Shown here one piece after another: positions 48,848 through 57,841 of a stretch of DNA of 64,000 nucleotides. The DNA is taken from positions 1-64,000 of the forward strand of contig CALCXM010000053.1 in the NCBI GenBank assembly GCA_937905825.1, read 5' to 3'. The notes under the pieces are model-generated. The model was not told the DNA's origin, did not search any database, and saw nothing but the letters and a program-made list of their open reading frames with translations. Numbering within the stretch: position 1 is the first letter of the stretch; each line of letters opens with the position of its first letter. The position numbers and the translations under genes were made by a program. This DNA comes from an uncultured bacterium (GTDB lineage Bacteria > Planctomycetota > UBA1135 > GCA-002686595).

Positions 48848-49200
48848 AGCCGATGATCCGCGCCCGGCGTTTGCTATCGCTACCCCGAGAAACGGATCTG
48901 CTGCGCACCTGGCGGAGACGGATCGACCGTCGAGTTGCCCGGGCAGGCCGCACCGCTCGGGACGCCCGCTGAACGCCGGCTTCAACCAACCGGTGGAGGA
49001 CTAGCGAGGCCAGTTCCAGCCACGCGCACCTCGATCGGATGAAGTGAGCTAGCGACTTACTAACGCGGAAGACGCACCAACTCGCACGGAACCGAGGGCG
49101 ACCCCCGCGTTCCGTCGCCAGGGAATTCAACATTCCTCGCAACGCTCCAGCTAGCATGGCGTTTTGAGGCCCGATCCCGAGATTCAGGCCCCACCTCCCC
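48848..49200. other. 353-bp intergenic region
   Basis: It lies between the membrane repeat protein and the sigma-factor fusion. No supported gene or strong hairpin. A TAGCAT box at 49153-49158 could be a -10 element for the sigma gene, but no -35 was recognised. Confidence 0.4.
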
Positions 49201-52104
49201 ATGTCCCACACCGATCCACGCGCCCTCTCCGCTCCTCTCAACCCCGAGTCCCTGCTCGCGTACGAACCCTTCGTGCGCGCCGTCGCCCGCGGTCTCTTGT
49301 CGAACGAGGAAGAGGTCGGGGAAGTCGTTCAAGAGACCTGGTTGCGGGCCTTCCGCCGTCCCCCACAACACGGATCTTCGCCGAAGGGTTGGCTGGCGAT
49401 GGTCGTGCGCAACCTGGTGCGGGACCGCTTCCGCGGCGACAGTCGGCGACGGGCGCGAGAAGAAGCCGTGGCACGTCCCGACCGCACGGCCGCCGACAGC
49501 CAGTCGCAACTAGAGGGGCACAAGACGCTTGTGGATGCGGTGCTGGAGTTGGAGGAGCCCTACAAGTCGGTGGTGATCTTGCGCTACTACGAGGAGCTGA
49601 AGCCAGCGGAGATTGCGAAGCGGCTCGATCGCGAACCAGCCACCGTGCGTTCGCAACTGCATCGCGCTCATGAATTGCTGCGTAGTCAGATGGATGCCGA
49701 GTACGGGGGAGAGCGCGCCGCTTGGGCGGGACTTTGCTTGCCTCTGGTTCCGAGCGCGATTCCTGCTGGCGCTGAAGGCCAGCTGGCCGCCAAGGGCGCG
49801 TCATCGTTCGCGGTGCCGCTCGCTCTCAAGCTCGTCGGCATTGGACTCGCGCTCATGATTTCCGCGCTCGTCTTGAGCCCGCTGCTGCGCGAAGTCTTGC
49901 CCGAGAGTTCTGTGCTGCTTGGGCTCGCCGATGCCTCTGGTAGCCATCAGACAATACCAATCGCCTTGGCCCCGCGACCTGGGGGCGGCGCAAACCCTGC
50001 TACGGAACCAGTCGCAAACGTCAGCAGCTTGGGAGCGAGAAAAGCTGAATCGGCCGCGGGAGTCGAGGGGGTAAATGATCTCCCGACCACCGTTGGAAAG
50101 ACTCCGGCGCTGCAGGTGATCGTTCGAGACACACAAGGGGGCACCCTAGCAGGGGTCCCCGTGGCCCTACTGAACGGCTTGGTCGATTTCCCTGGGGATG
50201 CTGTCCGCTCGGCCAACTTCGTCCATGTTCAAGTCCTGAACTCAGACTCGGAAGGCGCAGTGACCTTTCATGGTGTGGTGGCCGAGGGGGATTGGGCCTG
50301 GCCTGGTGAGCGCTACTACGAGGTTCGCCTGAGCGTCCCCGGGGTGGATGTCGCGGCAAGATTCGATCCGGAGGACGAACGTACCCAACTGATCACCCTT
50401 CAACTTCCACCCACGGGCTCCGTCCGGGTGCGAACGGTGGATCAGAAGGGTGAGCCACTCCTCCTATCGGCCGAGGTCAGCCTGGCGAGTCGCCGACAAC
50501 GATCCGCGAACTCCCAAACGGTTGCTTTGCTGCAAGGGCAAGCGCTCTTCCCCTTCGTCGGCCTGAGCGAACCACTCGAGGTACGAGTCGTTTCGCAGGT
50601 GCTCGGGTTTGCCTGGGACGCTGAAGGCAAGGGCCCATCGAAGGCAGGTGAAACTGTGACCATCGACGTGGTTTCCCCCAACCGTCCGATCCTCGTGGGT
50701 CGCGCACTCGATGCCTCCGGCGCTGCACTTGCCAAGAAACAGATCCAAGTCCAATTCCGATCGGACAAGCGGGACGACCTGGGTTGGGTTGTGGTCCAAA
50801 CGGATCCCCTCGGGCGCTACACTGTCGAAGTCGGAGAGCGAATTAAGGTGGGCTCGAAGGTGCTCGTCAGCTTGCACAAGCGTAGTTGGGGCAGTTGGGG
50901 AGACTGGCAAGCTCGAGTTGATTTCCCCGCCCCCCTACTCATCACCGCCGGGACGGTGCAGGTTGGAGAGCACCGCCTAGAGCCTCGCGATCCCCGCGCA
51001 CGCGGTCGTTGCGTCGACCCGCAAGGCAACCCCGTCGCGGACCTGGAACTCTCCCTCGCTACCTACTTCGACCGCCGCTCCCACGGGGTCACCACGGATA
51101 GCGAAGGCAAATTCTCAACGTCAAGTGGCTTTTGGCCAGACGTGATCGAGCTCTCCATCAATAGAGATCCGGAGTTGGTGCTGGTCCAGCCCACGAACCT
51201 CATCGCCGGTGCGCAAGAGCTCGAGGTGCCCGTGATCAAGGGCGGCAAGATCGCAGGCCAGGTGCTGCCGGCCACCCAAATCCCGCTCTCCGAAGTCGTC
51301 TATATCGTCCACAAAAGCGGGACCACGCAAACCGGGACCGGCTGGGCAGACCTCGGACTACCTGATGAGAACTCAGGCGCATTCACGACGATTGGCCTGG
51401 CGCGCGGAAGCTACGATTTCCTCATCCGGCACCAAGCAAGGCTGGTATTCGAAGCTCGCGGCATCCAGGTTGAAGACGGGCGCACGACCCACCCATTCGA
51501 CTTGCAAGCCATCGACCTCTCGACGCCCATGGGCACCCTCGAGTTCCTCGTTTCCACTGCGGACGGAAAGCCCCTGCGCTGTTCGACGGCCGTGTACATC
51601 GACAAGTCACGGGTCCTTGGCACGGAAACACGTGCGCCGGCGAAGCGCGTGAAGCTCGACTATCCGATTGAAGGTGACCCTAGGGTGGTCGTCATGCAAA
51701 CCGGCTACCGCCCCGTGGCCTTCGAGCCCGACGACGCGCCGGCGGAGGTCACCCTGAAGCCGGGTATCTCTGTTTTCCTGAACACCAAGGACCTCGGCGA
51801 AATCCAATCTGGGGATCGTTCCGTATCCATGTCCTACTTCCGCGACGCCGACAAGAACCTCCCCTGGACACATGCACTCTCAGCCTTCGTCCCTGGAGCA
51901 CTCGCCGTACAGGGCCGCGCAAGCGTCACCTTCCCCGGGCCCGGAACCTACCGCTTGCACCTTTCCGTCGCCATCCTAGCGAGCAGCGGAATGTCGATGG
52001 TGGGCCTCCCCTCCCCCCGCCCGTTCACCGTCGACGTTGATGAGTTTGATCAAGATGGTGAGCTCCAGGTTTCCTTGCCGAAAGACCTGTTCAAGGACGA
52101 GTAG
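49201..52104 (+). CDS. ECF sigma factor fused to a transmembrane helix and a large extracytoplasmic repeat region
   Basis: This is a 967-residue protein. Residues about 15-80 are sigma-70 region 2 (LLSNEEEVGEVVQETWLRAF, then PKGWLAMVVRNLVRDRFRG). About 115-165 is region 4 with its helix-turn-helix (LEEPYKSVVILRYYEELKPA, EIAKRLDREPATVRSQLHRA). A single membrane helix lies near 203-225 (LALKLVGIGLALMISALVL). The remaining 740 residues would be outside the membrane, with carboxypeptidase-regulatory-like units (LQVIVRDTQGGTLAGVPVAL, SVRVRTVDQKGEPLLLSAEV). Typical ECF factors have about 180-200 residues, so this is a membrane-tethered form. Release or conformational signalling from outside could regulate it without a separate anti-sigma factor; none is encoded nearby. 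Confidence 0.9.
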   Translation: MSHTDPRALSAPLNPESLLAYEPFVRAVARGLLSNEEEVGEVVQETWLRAFRRPPQHGSSPKGWLAMVVRNLVRDRFRGDSRRRAREEAVARPDRTAADSQSQLEGHKTLVDAVLELEEPYKSVVILRYYEELKPAEIAKRLDREPATVRSQLHRAHELLRSQMDAEYGGERAAWAGLCLPLVPSAIPAGAEGQLAAKGASSFAVPLALKLVGIGLALMISALVLSPLLREVLPESSVLLGLADASGSHQTIPIALAPRPGGGANPATEPVANVSSLGARKAESAAGVEGVNDLPTTVGKTPALQVIVRDTQGGTLAGVPVALLNGLVDFPGDAVRSANFVHVQVLNSDSEGAVTFHGVVAEGDWAWPGERYYEVRLSVPGVDVAARFDPEDERTQLITLQLPPTGSVRVRTVDQKGEPLLLSAEVSLASRRQRSANSQTVALLQGQALFPFVGLSEPLEVRVVSQVLGFAWDAEGKGPSKAGETVTIDVVSPNRPILVGRALDASGAALAKKQIQVQFRSDKRDDLGWVVVQTDPLGRYTVEVGERIKVGSKVLVSLHKRSWGSWGDWQARVDFPAPLLITAGTVQVGEHRLEPRDPRARGRCVDPQGNPVADLELSLATYFDRRSHGVTTDSEGKFSTSSGFWPDVIELSINRDPELVLVQPTNLIAGAQELEVPVIKGGKIAGQVLPATQIPLSEVVYIVHKSGTTQTGTGWADLGLPDENSGAFTTIGLARGSYDFLIRHQARLVFEARGIQVEDGRTTHPFDLQAIDLSTPMGTLEFLVSTADGKPLRCSTAVYIDKSRVLGTETRAPAKRVKLDYPIEGDPRVVVMQTGYRPVAFEPDDAPAEVTLKPGISVFLNTKDLGEIQSGDRSVSMSYFRDADKNLPWTHALSAFVPGALAVQGRASVTFPGPGTYRLHLSVAILASSGMSMVGLPSPRPFTVDVDEFDQDGELQVSLPKDLFKDE

Positions 52105-52264
52105 CGTAAGACGGGGAGACTCCTGGATCACGCCAACGGCGATGATGCAATCGAACGTGGAGTTGAGATTGCAATGGGTACGGACCCTGGATCGTTGTGA
52201 TCACCCTCGGTTGGTGGTACACCCAGTCGTCGGGATCTCGCTCGCTGGCTAGAAGACTACGTTC

Positions 52265-53094
52265 ATGAAGAAGCATCTGTTGGTTGCGTTGTTCGCGTTT
52301 GCGATTGGTTGGTTCCTGAGTTCCTCGCTTCAGACTCCCTCTGGGGAGAGCACTGAGGTGGCCCTTGAGCCCCTGAATTCGTTGCGGACACTGCAGGCGG
52401 GGTGATCTCCGGAGAAGCGTTCGCCAAAGGGGAAGCGGGTGAGCTCGTCGCGGGGATGGTGATTCGATTCGGACCGGGAGTCCACCACCTGGATGAGCGA
52501 GCATTCCGGGGAGCCGATGGCGATTCACTCCCTGCAGACATCACGGTGATTGGGGCAGGCATGGATGCGACCCTGCTAGCGCTCGGCGACATTTCCATAG
52601 ACAGCGTCGTGGAGCGCTTGGCCTTTCGCAACATGACACTCGACTGCGAGAACAACGGATTGTTCGACCTGCGCAATGAAAGCATGCTGCTAGATCTGGA
52701 GCGCGTGCGCATCGTCCGCTTTGATGCGGGGCACGGGGGGTGCAAGATCTTTGGCGTTACTCGTGGTTCGGTGCTACGCGCGCGAGATTGCCAGATCGTC
52801 GGGGGTTACGGCAGAAGCCCAGGCAACGGCGATATCTTCCGTCGCGGCCCCGTGATCGCCCGCTTTGAAAACTGCCACTTCGAGCTTGTCGACGACTGGC
52901 CAAGGCTGAAGAACAGTCGCATCCACTACAAGGGCTGCACCTTTGCGCTGCTCAGGAAGAACCCCGCGGACTACCCCGTGGATGGGGAACTCTACGAGAA
53001 CTGCAGCTTCTCCGATCCCCTCGGAAGCCCCGCCGCCGAAGCTCGCATGAACAAGAAACTGAGCGACCTGTTCTGGCAATTCGAAGGCAAGTGA
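52265..53094 (+). CDS. membrane-anchored right-handed beta-helix protein, interrupted by a frameshift
   Basis: The ATG at 52265 opens a frame with a signal anchor (MKKHLLVALFAFAIGWFLSS) that stops at TGA 52403-52405. The coding continues in the -1 frame, open from 52369 to 53094, with beta-helix sequence (FGPGVHHLDERAF, VERLAFRNMTLDCENNGLFD, RARDCQIVGG, ARFENCHFELVDDW, RIHYKGCTFALL). The switch must fall between 52369 and 52402, which includes a CCCC and a GGGG run; one extra G would restore the frame as QAGGVISGEAF. Possible causes are a sequencing indel, a recent mutation or programmed -1 frameshifting. A GTG at 52402 could start a cytosolic form without anchor. It follows the sigma-factor fusion by 160 bp. 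Confidence 0.65.
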
Positions 53095-53737
53095 GAAGGG
53101 TGAGTTGCGGCGAACGAATCGCACACCTCTACCCGCGCTCCTATTTCATCGGCCCCATCCCCCTAGCGAAGAGGAGGTGTACGCTCCCCCGGGAGGTGCC
53201 TAGCGTTGCGCAGCATGGGCCGGAGTGGTCGGTAGGTTGAGGGCGAGAACCGATCCGTGCAATTATCGTGCACCAGAGGATCACCGCCAAACCGCAGCAC
53301 GCTGATTTGCACCACTCGCAGTTCGGAGCAGTTGTTCGAAGCACGCGCGTCACCAGATCCGTGAGGCTAACTATGTAAAAAGGCGAACGCCGATTCCGCT
53401 ACATGCTCGCTGACCACTGCCATGGCCGGTCAAGAGCGAGGTCGCTTTGCAATCCTGACGCAGGGACAGGTCGCCGCGGTAGGCCAACGGTTGCACTCGT
53501 GTCCGCATTCGTCGCTGACCGTTTCTGAGGGGCTCGTGTCGGGTAAAGCAGTCGCTCGTGACTCGATCCAAGCGGCGCTCTACCGCAGCGGGCAGACGAT
53601 CTTACTCAACGGTGACTGGGCGCGAAGCTCTCAACACCCAACAGCCCCCAAATTGAGGATAGGCTGGTCCGACCAGCTTCCTCTCAGGTCTTGCAATCAC
53701 ACGTTTCCGTACCAACCGCAACAACGCGAACAAGTCC
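53095..53737. other. 643-bp intergenic region
   Basis: This is the longest gene-free stretch of the window. The open frame 53422-53901 has no domain and runs out of frame into the next gene. A TAGGCT box at 53660-53665 resembles the -10 boxes seen at 62217 and might belong to the promoter of the next gene, giving a 70-nt leader. No strong hairpin was noticed. Confidence 0.4.
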
Positions 53738-54484
53738 ATGCGAACCTACCTCTTAGCCCTCGCTCTCTTCCTCTGCTCCCCTCTCGCCGCCGCGAACAGT
53801 TCCCTCAGCCCGTCGCCTTACGATGGAAATGGAACCCTGGTCCAGAACGGCTCTTGCACTTCGTACCAAGCAGACAACGGCAACCTCTACAACCTGAATG
53901 AGGGTCTTGGCGGCTTCGTGGTCGGTGACTACATCCACGTGGTGGGTATGCAGTCCCCCTGCGTCTCGAGTTGCAACACAAACGCCTGCATCTTCTCGGT
54001 CACCTTGATGGAGGCTGTCGCAACCGACCCAACAGTTCCCTTCTGCGACAACACGACCGGCTCCTTCTTTTGCCCCTGTGGCAACTTCGCAGCTGGCGGA
54101 GAAGGCTGCCTGAACTCAACGGGTGCCGGGGCCTTCTTGACCGCCCAAGGCTCCGCAAGCATCGCACTGGATGATCTCTCCTTCTCAGGAGTCCAACTGC
54201 CCCCGGGCAGACCGGCCATGCTGTTCTCGGGCGACGCCCTGTTCCAGCCAGGAGCCATTCTCGGCGACGGTACGCTTTGCACCGGCGGAAACCTCAAGCG
54301 CTTTGCAGTCCGCATCTCGACGGGCCAAGGAGTCGCCAACTGGGGCAACGGCCTAGCCGCCCAAGGCAACTGGCAAGCGGGCGCGACCTACTCCCTCCAA
54401 GTTTGGTACCGCGACCCTGTTGGCGGCCCATGTAGCACTGGCTTCAACCTGAGCGGTGGGCGCTACGTGACCATGATTCCCTAG
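53738..54484 (+). CDS. small secreted protein with planctomycete C-terminal domain
   Basis: This 248-residue protein has a signal peptide (MRTYLLALALFLCSPLAAA). Residues about 25-95 look like a small OB-type beta-barrel (GTLVQNGSCTSYQADNGNLY, then GDYIHVVGMQSPC). The remainder is the shared C-terminal domain in its fullest form: FCPCGNFAAGGEGCLNSTGA, SASIALDDLSFSG, ILGDGTLCTGGNLKRFAV, YSLQVWYRDPVGGPC and GFNLSGGRYVTMIP. Four to six Cys in the domain suggest disulfides. Function unknown; secreted or surface-attached. Confidence 0.82.
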   Translation: MRTYLLALALFLCSPLAAANSSLSPSPYDGNGTLVQNGSCTSYQADNGNLYNLNEGLGGFVVGDYIHVVGMQSPCVSSCNTNACIFSVTLMEAVATDPTVPFCDNTTGSFFCPCGNFAAGGEGCLNSTGAGAFLTAQGSASIALDDLSFSGVQLPPGRPAMLFSGDALFQPGAILGDGTLCTGGNLKRFAVRISTGQGVANWGNGLAAQGNWQAGATYSLQVWYRDPVGGPCSTGFNLSGGRYVTMIP

Positions 54485-54594
54485 CCGGAACCCTCCTCGA
54501 TGAGCGGCATGTGTGCGAGTCGCGCACCCGGCGGGCTCTGTCCTGAGACTTTCGTGATCACGGACGGAGCCTGCGGACGTGCGCTCTCGCGCTC

Positions 54595-55500
54595 TCACTT
54601 CACCACGGCTTCCTCGGAAGCAGAGCGGTGAAAGGGCAAGGCGCGATCAGGACCAAGACCCAGCTGTTCGTTGATTGCACGCAGATGATGGTCAAGTCCG
54701 ATCTCGCTGTTGGGGACGAAGCCGGGGACGGAGATCACCTGCACCAAGGGGCCACCGAGGCCGCGATGCATTGTTCCGCGGGGTAGGTACACCAGGTCGC
54801 CAACTTGTAGCTTCCGAGTTTGGATGAGAGAGCCGGCTTGCTGTGCGCTGACGCTGTGCTGCTCGATAGCGGGCACGCGGGTCGAGGTCAGCAATTGCGC
54901 GTCGGGTCCCGCCATCTGAACGAGGTAGAACTCGTCGAAACCCCCGTCGAGGGGATGGTAGTGGGAGAAGGAGTCGTTGATCCTCACTCGGTGGGCGTTC
55001 AGGGCATGCAACACGTAGGGGCCTTTCGACTCTAGCCAGGTCAATAGAATGCGGCGATAGGCCCCGGATTCTTCGGCGCAGCCCCCAGGCGTGTCCGTGA
55101 CTTTTGGATCCCAATCGGGCCGAATGCTGCGCGGAAGCTGGGCAGGCAAGTGGAGTGGAACCTCAAAGCAGAGTAGATCGATGCCCAACCCGCCCGGCAC
55201 CTGCCAGGATTCGCCCGCATCCAGCAAGAGAATGTCCCCCACCGTTGGCTCATTGCGGCGATCCGCAGGGCCTTGCACAAACAAGACACGAGAGCGATCG
55301 ACGGATGGGAGAGATTGGCAATTCGGATGCCAACTCACCTCATAGCCCGGGTTGGCCGTCGCAAAGGCGTCGCGCAATTGAGGAAACCCTTCACCGGATG
55401 TCAGGTGAGCCACTTGGATTTCCTGGGTGCGCTGCGCTGCGGACTTGCAGGAAACAAGGGACAGCGAGAGTGCCAGAAAAAGTAGATGGGGCGCCTTCAT
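54595..55500 (-). CDS. cupin-like lipoprotein
   Basis: This 301-residue protein starts at 55500 (MKAPHLLFLALSLSLVSC, lipobox Cys18); the 47 codons upstream are not signal-like. Two cupin-like regions are visible: one near residues 85-125 (VGDILLLDAGESWQVPGGLG) and a clearer one near 170-260 with RINDSFSHYHPLDGGFDEFY and GDLVYLPRGTMHRGLGG. The His and Glu positions could bind a metal. Cupins include sugar isomerases and dioxygenases; no reaction can be assigned. It is divergent from the oxidoreductase gene, 108 bp away. Confidence 0.75.
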   Translation of the reverse strand: MKAPHLLFLALSLSLVSCKSAAQRTQEIQVAHLTSGEGFPQLRDAFATANPGYEVSWHPNCQSLPSVDRSRVLFVQGPADRRNEPTVGDILLLDAGESWQVPGGLGIDLLCFEVPLHLPAQLPRSIRPDWDPKVTDTPGGCAEESGAYRRILLTWLESKGPYVLHALNAHRVRINDSFSHYHPLDGGFDEFYLVQMAGPDAQLLTSTRVPAIEQHSVSAQQAGSLIQTRKLQVGDLVYLPRGTMHRGLGGPLVQVISVPGFVPNSEIGLDHHLRAINEQLGLGPDRALPFHRSASEEAVVK

Positions 55501-55608
55501 GGAGATCAAACCGCCGGAACGAGGCAGAGGGCAAGTGACAGGTTTTGGGCTGAAGCGTAGTCTAGTCCACCCCGCCGATTGATCCCCCACAACTTCACAA
55601 GAGACGTC

Positions 55609-57072
55609 ATGTCGAACTTCTCCCGCCGCCGGTTCTTGCAAGGCAGTAGCGCAACGCTCATCGCCCTGTCTGCGACGTCTCCGCTTTCTCTAGCGCGCCG
55701 CGTTGGCCCGAACGATGAGATCCGTGTGGCTTGCGTCGGCATTCGAAGCCGGGGCGCAGCTCACATCAATGGGCTGCATCGGCTCGAAGGCGTGCGCGTC
55801 GTGGCCCTCGTCGATGTGGATGAGAAGGCTCTCGCGGCGGCCAAGCAGAAGTTCACGGAGCGTGGCGAGAAGGTAGACACCTACGCCGACCTGAGGCATG
55901 TGCTCGACCGCGATGACATCGATGCGATCTCCGTGGCTTCCCCCAACCACTGGCATGCATTGCAAGCGGTGTGGGCTTGCCAGGCGGGCAAGGACGTCTA
56001 CCTGGAGAAGCCGGTCTCGCACAACGTTTGGGAGGGCGGGCAGATCGTCAAGGCGGCGCGCAAGTACAAGCGCATCGTGCAAACCGGAACCCAATGCCGT
56101 TCGAGCCAAGGCATCGCCGCCGGCATCGAATGGATTCAAGCGGGGAACCTGGGCAAGATCAATCTGGCACGCGGACTTTGCTACAAGCCGCGCCAGAGCA
56201 TCGGCAAGGTGGCGCAAGCGCAAACCGTTCCCGAGCACATCAACTACGACCTATGGACGGGCCCGGCGCCGCTCAAGCCACTGATGCGCAAGAGCCTGCA
56301 CTACGATTGGCACTGGGTCTTCGACACCGGCTGTGGAGATGTGGGCAACCAGGGCATTCACCAAATGGACATCGCGCGCTGGGCTTTGGGGGAGACGCGG
56401 CTGCCCAAGCGAACTTTGAGCATCGGTGGCCGGGTGGGGTACGACGACGATGGCAACACCCCGAACACGCAGATGGTGTATCACGAGTTTGACAGCGCGC
56501 CGTTGATCTTCGAGGTGCGCGGCCTGCCCCGCGACAAGCAGGCTCAAGCGCAGAACTGGGGCGGGAGCATGGACGACTACATGGGTGCGCGCATCGGCGT
56601 GATCATCCACTGCGAGAACGGTTACCTGCGCATCCCCGACTACAGCCGGGCGATCGCCGTCGACAAAGAGGGCAAAGAGATCAAGCGCTTCGAAGGCGCG
56701 TCGGATCACTTCGCCAACTTCATCGATGCGGTGCGTAAGCGGGACTCGTCGATGCTGACGGCCGACATTCGGGAAGGGCACATCTCCAGTGCCATGTGCC
56801 ACATGGGCAACATCTCCCATCTCCTCGGGAAGAGTCAAAGCAACGAGCAAATCGCGGCCGCGGTCGCCTCCAACCCGGCGGCGTCCGAAACCTACGAGCG
56901 TCTCGGGTCCCATTTGGTCGCCAATGGTGTCGACTTTGAGAATTCCGGCCTGCGGCTCGGGCCCTGGCTGCAGATGGATCCGGCGAGCGAGCGGTTCATC
57001 GGCAACGACGCGGCCAACCGCCTGCTCACCCGGGACTACCGTGAAGGGTTTGTGGTCCCCCAGGAGGTTTAG
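55609..57072 (+). CDS. Tat-exported Gfo/Idh/MocA-family oxidoreductase
   Basis: This 487-residue protein starts at 55609, where a twin-arginine signal begins (SRRRFLQGSSATLIALSATS). A Rossmann NAD(P)-binding fold follows (IRVACVGIRSRGAAHINGL), with the family motif E133-K134-P135 in YLEKPVSHNVWEGG. HWVFDTGCGDVGNQGIHQMD corresponds to the catalytic region containing the conserved GxHxxD. Exported members are common in planctomycetes and act on sugars or cyclitols. The next gene starts 5 nt after its stop, so the two are co-transcribed. Confidence 0.93.
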   Translation: MSNFSRRRFLQGSSATLIALSATSPLSLARRVGPNDEIRVACVGIRSRGAAHINGLHRLEGVRVVALVDVDEKALAAAKQKFTERGEKVDTYADLRHVLDRDDIDAISVASPNHWHALQAVWACQAGKDVYLEKPVSHNVWEGGQIVKAARKYKRIVQTGTQCRSSQGIAAGIEWIQAGNLGKINLARGLCYKPRQSIGKVAQAQTVPEHINYDLWTGPAPLKPLMRKSLHYDWHWVFDTGCGDVGNQGIHQMDIARWALGETRLPKRTLSIGGRVGYDDDGNTPNTQMVYHEFDSAPLIFEVRGLPRDKQAQAQNWGGSMDDYMGARIGVIIHCENGYLRIPDYSRAIAVDKEGKEIKRFEGASDHFANFIDAVRKRDSSMLTADIREGHISSAMCHMGNISHLLGKSQSNEQIAAAVASNPAASETYERLGSHLVANGVDFENSGLRLGPWLQMDPASERFIGNDAANRLLTRDYREGFVVPQEV

Positions 57073-57076
57073 GGTG

Positions 57077-57841
57077 ATGCACAGGACGAAGACGGCTGCA
57101 CTCGGTGCCGCCATGCTGCTGGCTGCTTGCTCCGGGGCAACTCGCATTGATGAGACCCCTCCGTTAGATCAAACGTTGCCCTTCGCATCAGGGGATCAGA
57201 AGCTGCCCTCGGATTCTGAGTGGGCGCTCGTCTACTCGCAGGACTTCTCCACCGAAGCCTCCATCGCCGACTACGCCTTCACGCAGCCCGCGCGCTGGAC
57301 TTGGAATGGCGAGGACGGCCGCGGTTCCCTGGAACTGCTGGGAGCGAGCGACTACAAGCCACCTTTCAGATCACCGACAAGCATCGCGCTGGTCCCTGGA
57401 TTGCTAGTCGCCGACTTCGACTTGGAAGTCGAGTTGCTCCAAACCGGCCGCAACTATGGGCACCGGGACATGTGCTTGTTCTTCGGCTTCGTCACGCCGG
57501 CCAAGTACGACTACGTGCACCTGGCCACGACTCCCGATGAGCATGCCCACAACATCTTCCGCGTGGATGGAGCGCCGCGGGCCAAGCTTGCGGAGGTTGG
57601 CGCACAGGGGATCGATTGGGGGGAAAACGAATGGCATCGAGTGCGAATCGAACGCCGCACCCAAGCTGGAACGATTCGGGTTTTCTGGGACGGGGCCGCT
57701 GAGCCTATTCTTGAAGCCGTGGACAAGGGTTTCGAATGGGGACGCTTGGGCTTCGGTTCCTTTGATGACTCGGGACGTGTTGCAGGAGTGCGCGTTTGGG
57801 CACCGGAGTCACGCGCGGTGGAAGAGGCCCAGCCCTTCTAG
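57077..57841 (+). CDS. lipoprotein with concanavalin/DUF1080-like fold
   Basis: This 254-residue protein starts at the ATG at 57077 (MHRTKTAALGAAMLLAAC, lipobox Cys18). A GAGG ribosome binding site lies inside the 3' end of the oxidoreductase gene. The mature part is beta-rich with DFDLEVELLQTGRNYGHRDM, LFFGFVTPAKYDYVHLA, and EWHRVRIERRTQAGTIRVFW. This pattern occurs in DUF1080 (3-keto-disaccharide hydrolase-like) and LamG-type jelly-roll domains. It probably binds or hydrolyses sugar derivatives together with its operon partner. Its stop overlaps the opposing stop of the next gene (ctag at 57838-57841). Confidence 0.75.
   Translation: MHRTKTAALGAAMLLAACSGATRIDETPPLDQTLPFASGDQKLPSDSEWALVYSQDFSTEASIADYAFTQPARWTWNGEDGRGSLELLGASDYKPPFRSPTSIALVPGLLVADFDLEVELLQTGRNYGHRDMCLFFGFVTPAKYDYVHLATTPDEHAHNIFRVDGAPRAKLAEVGAQGIDWGENEWHRVRIERRTQAGTIRVFWDGAAEPILEAVDKGFEWGRLGFGSFDDSGRVAGVRVWAPESRAVEEAQPF

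Noticed and set aside
53422..53901. 159-codon open frame before the small secreted protein
   Set aside because: It overlaps the real gene at 53738 in another frame and shows no domain or coding character of its own.
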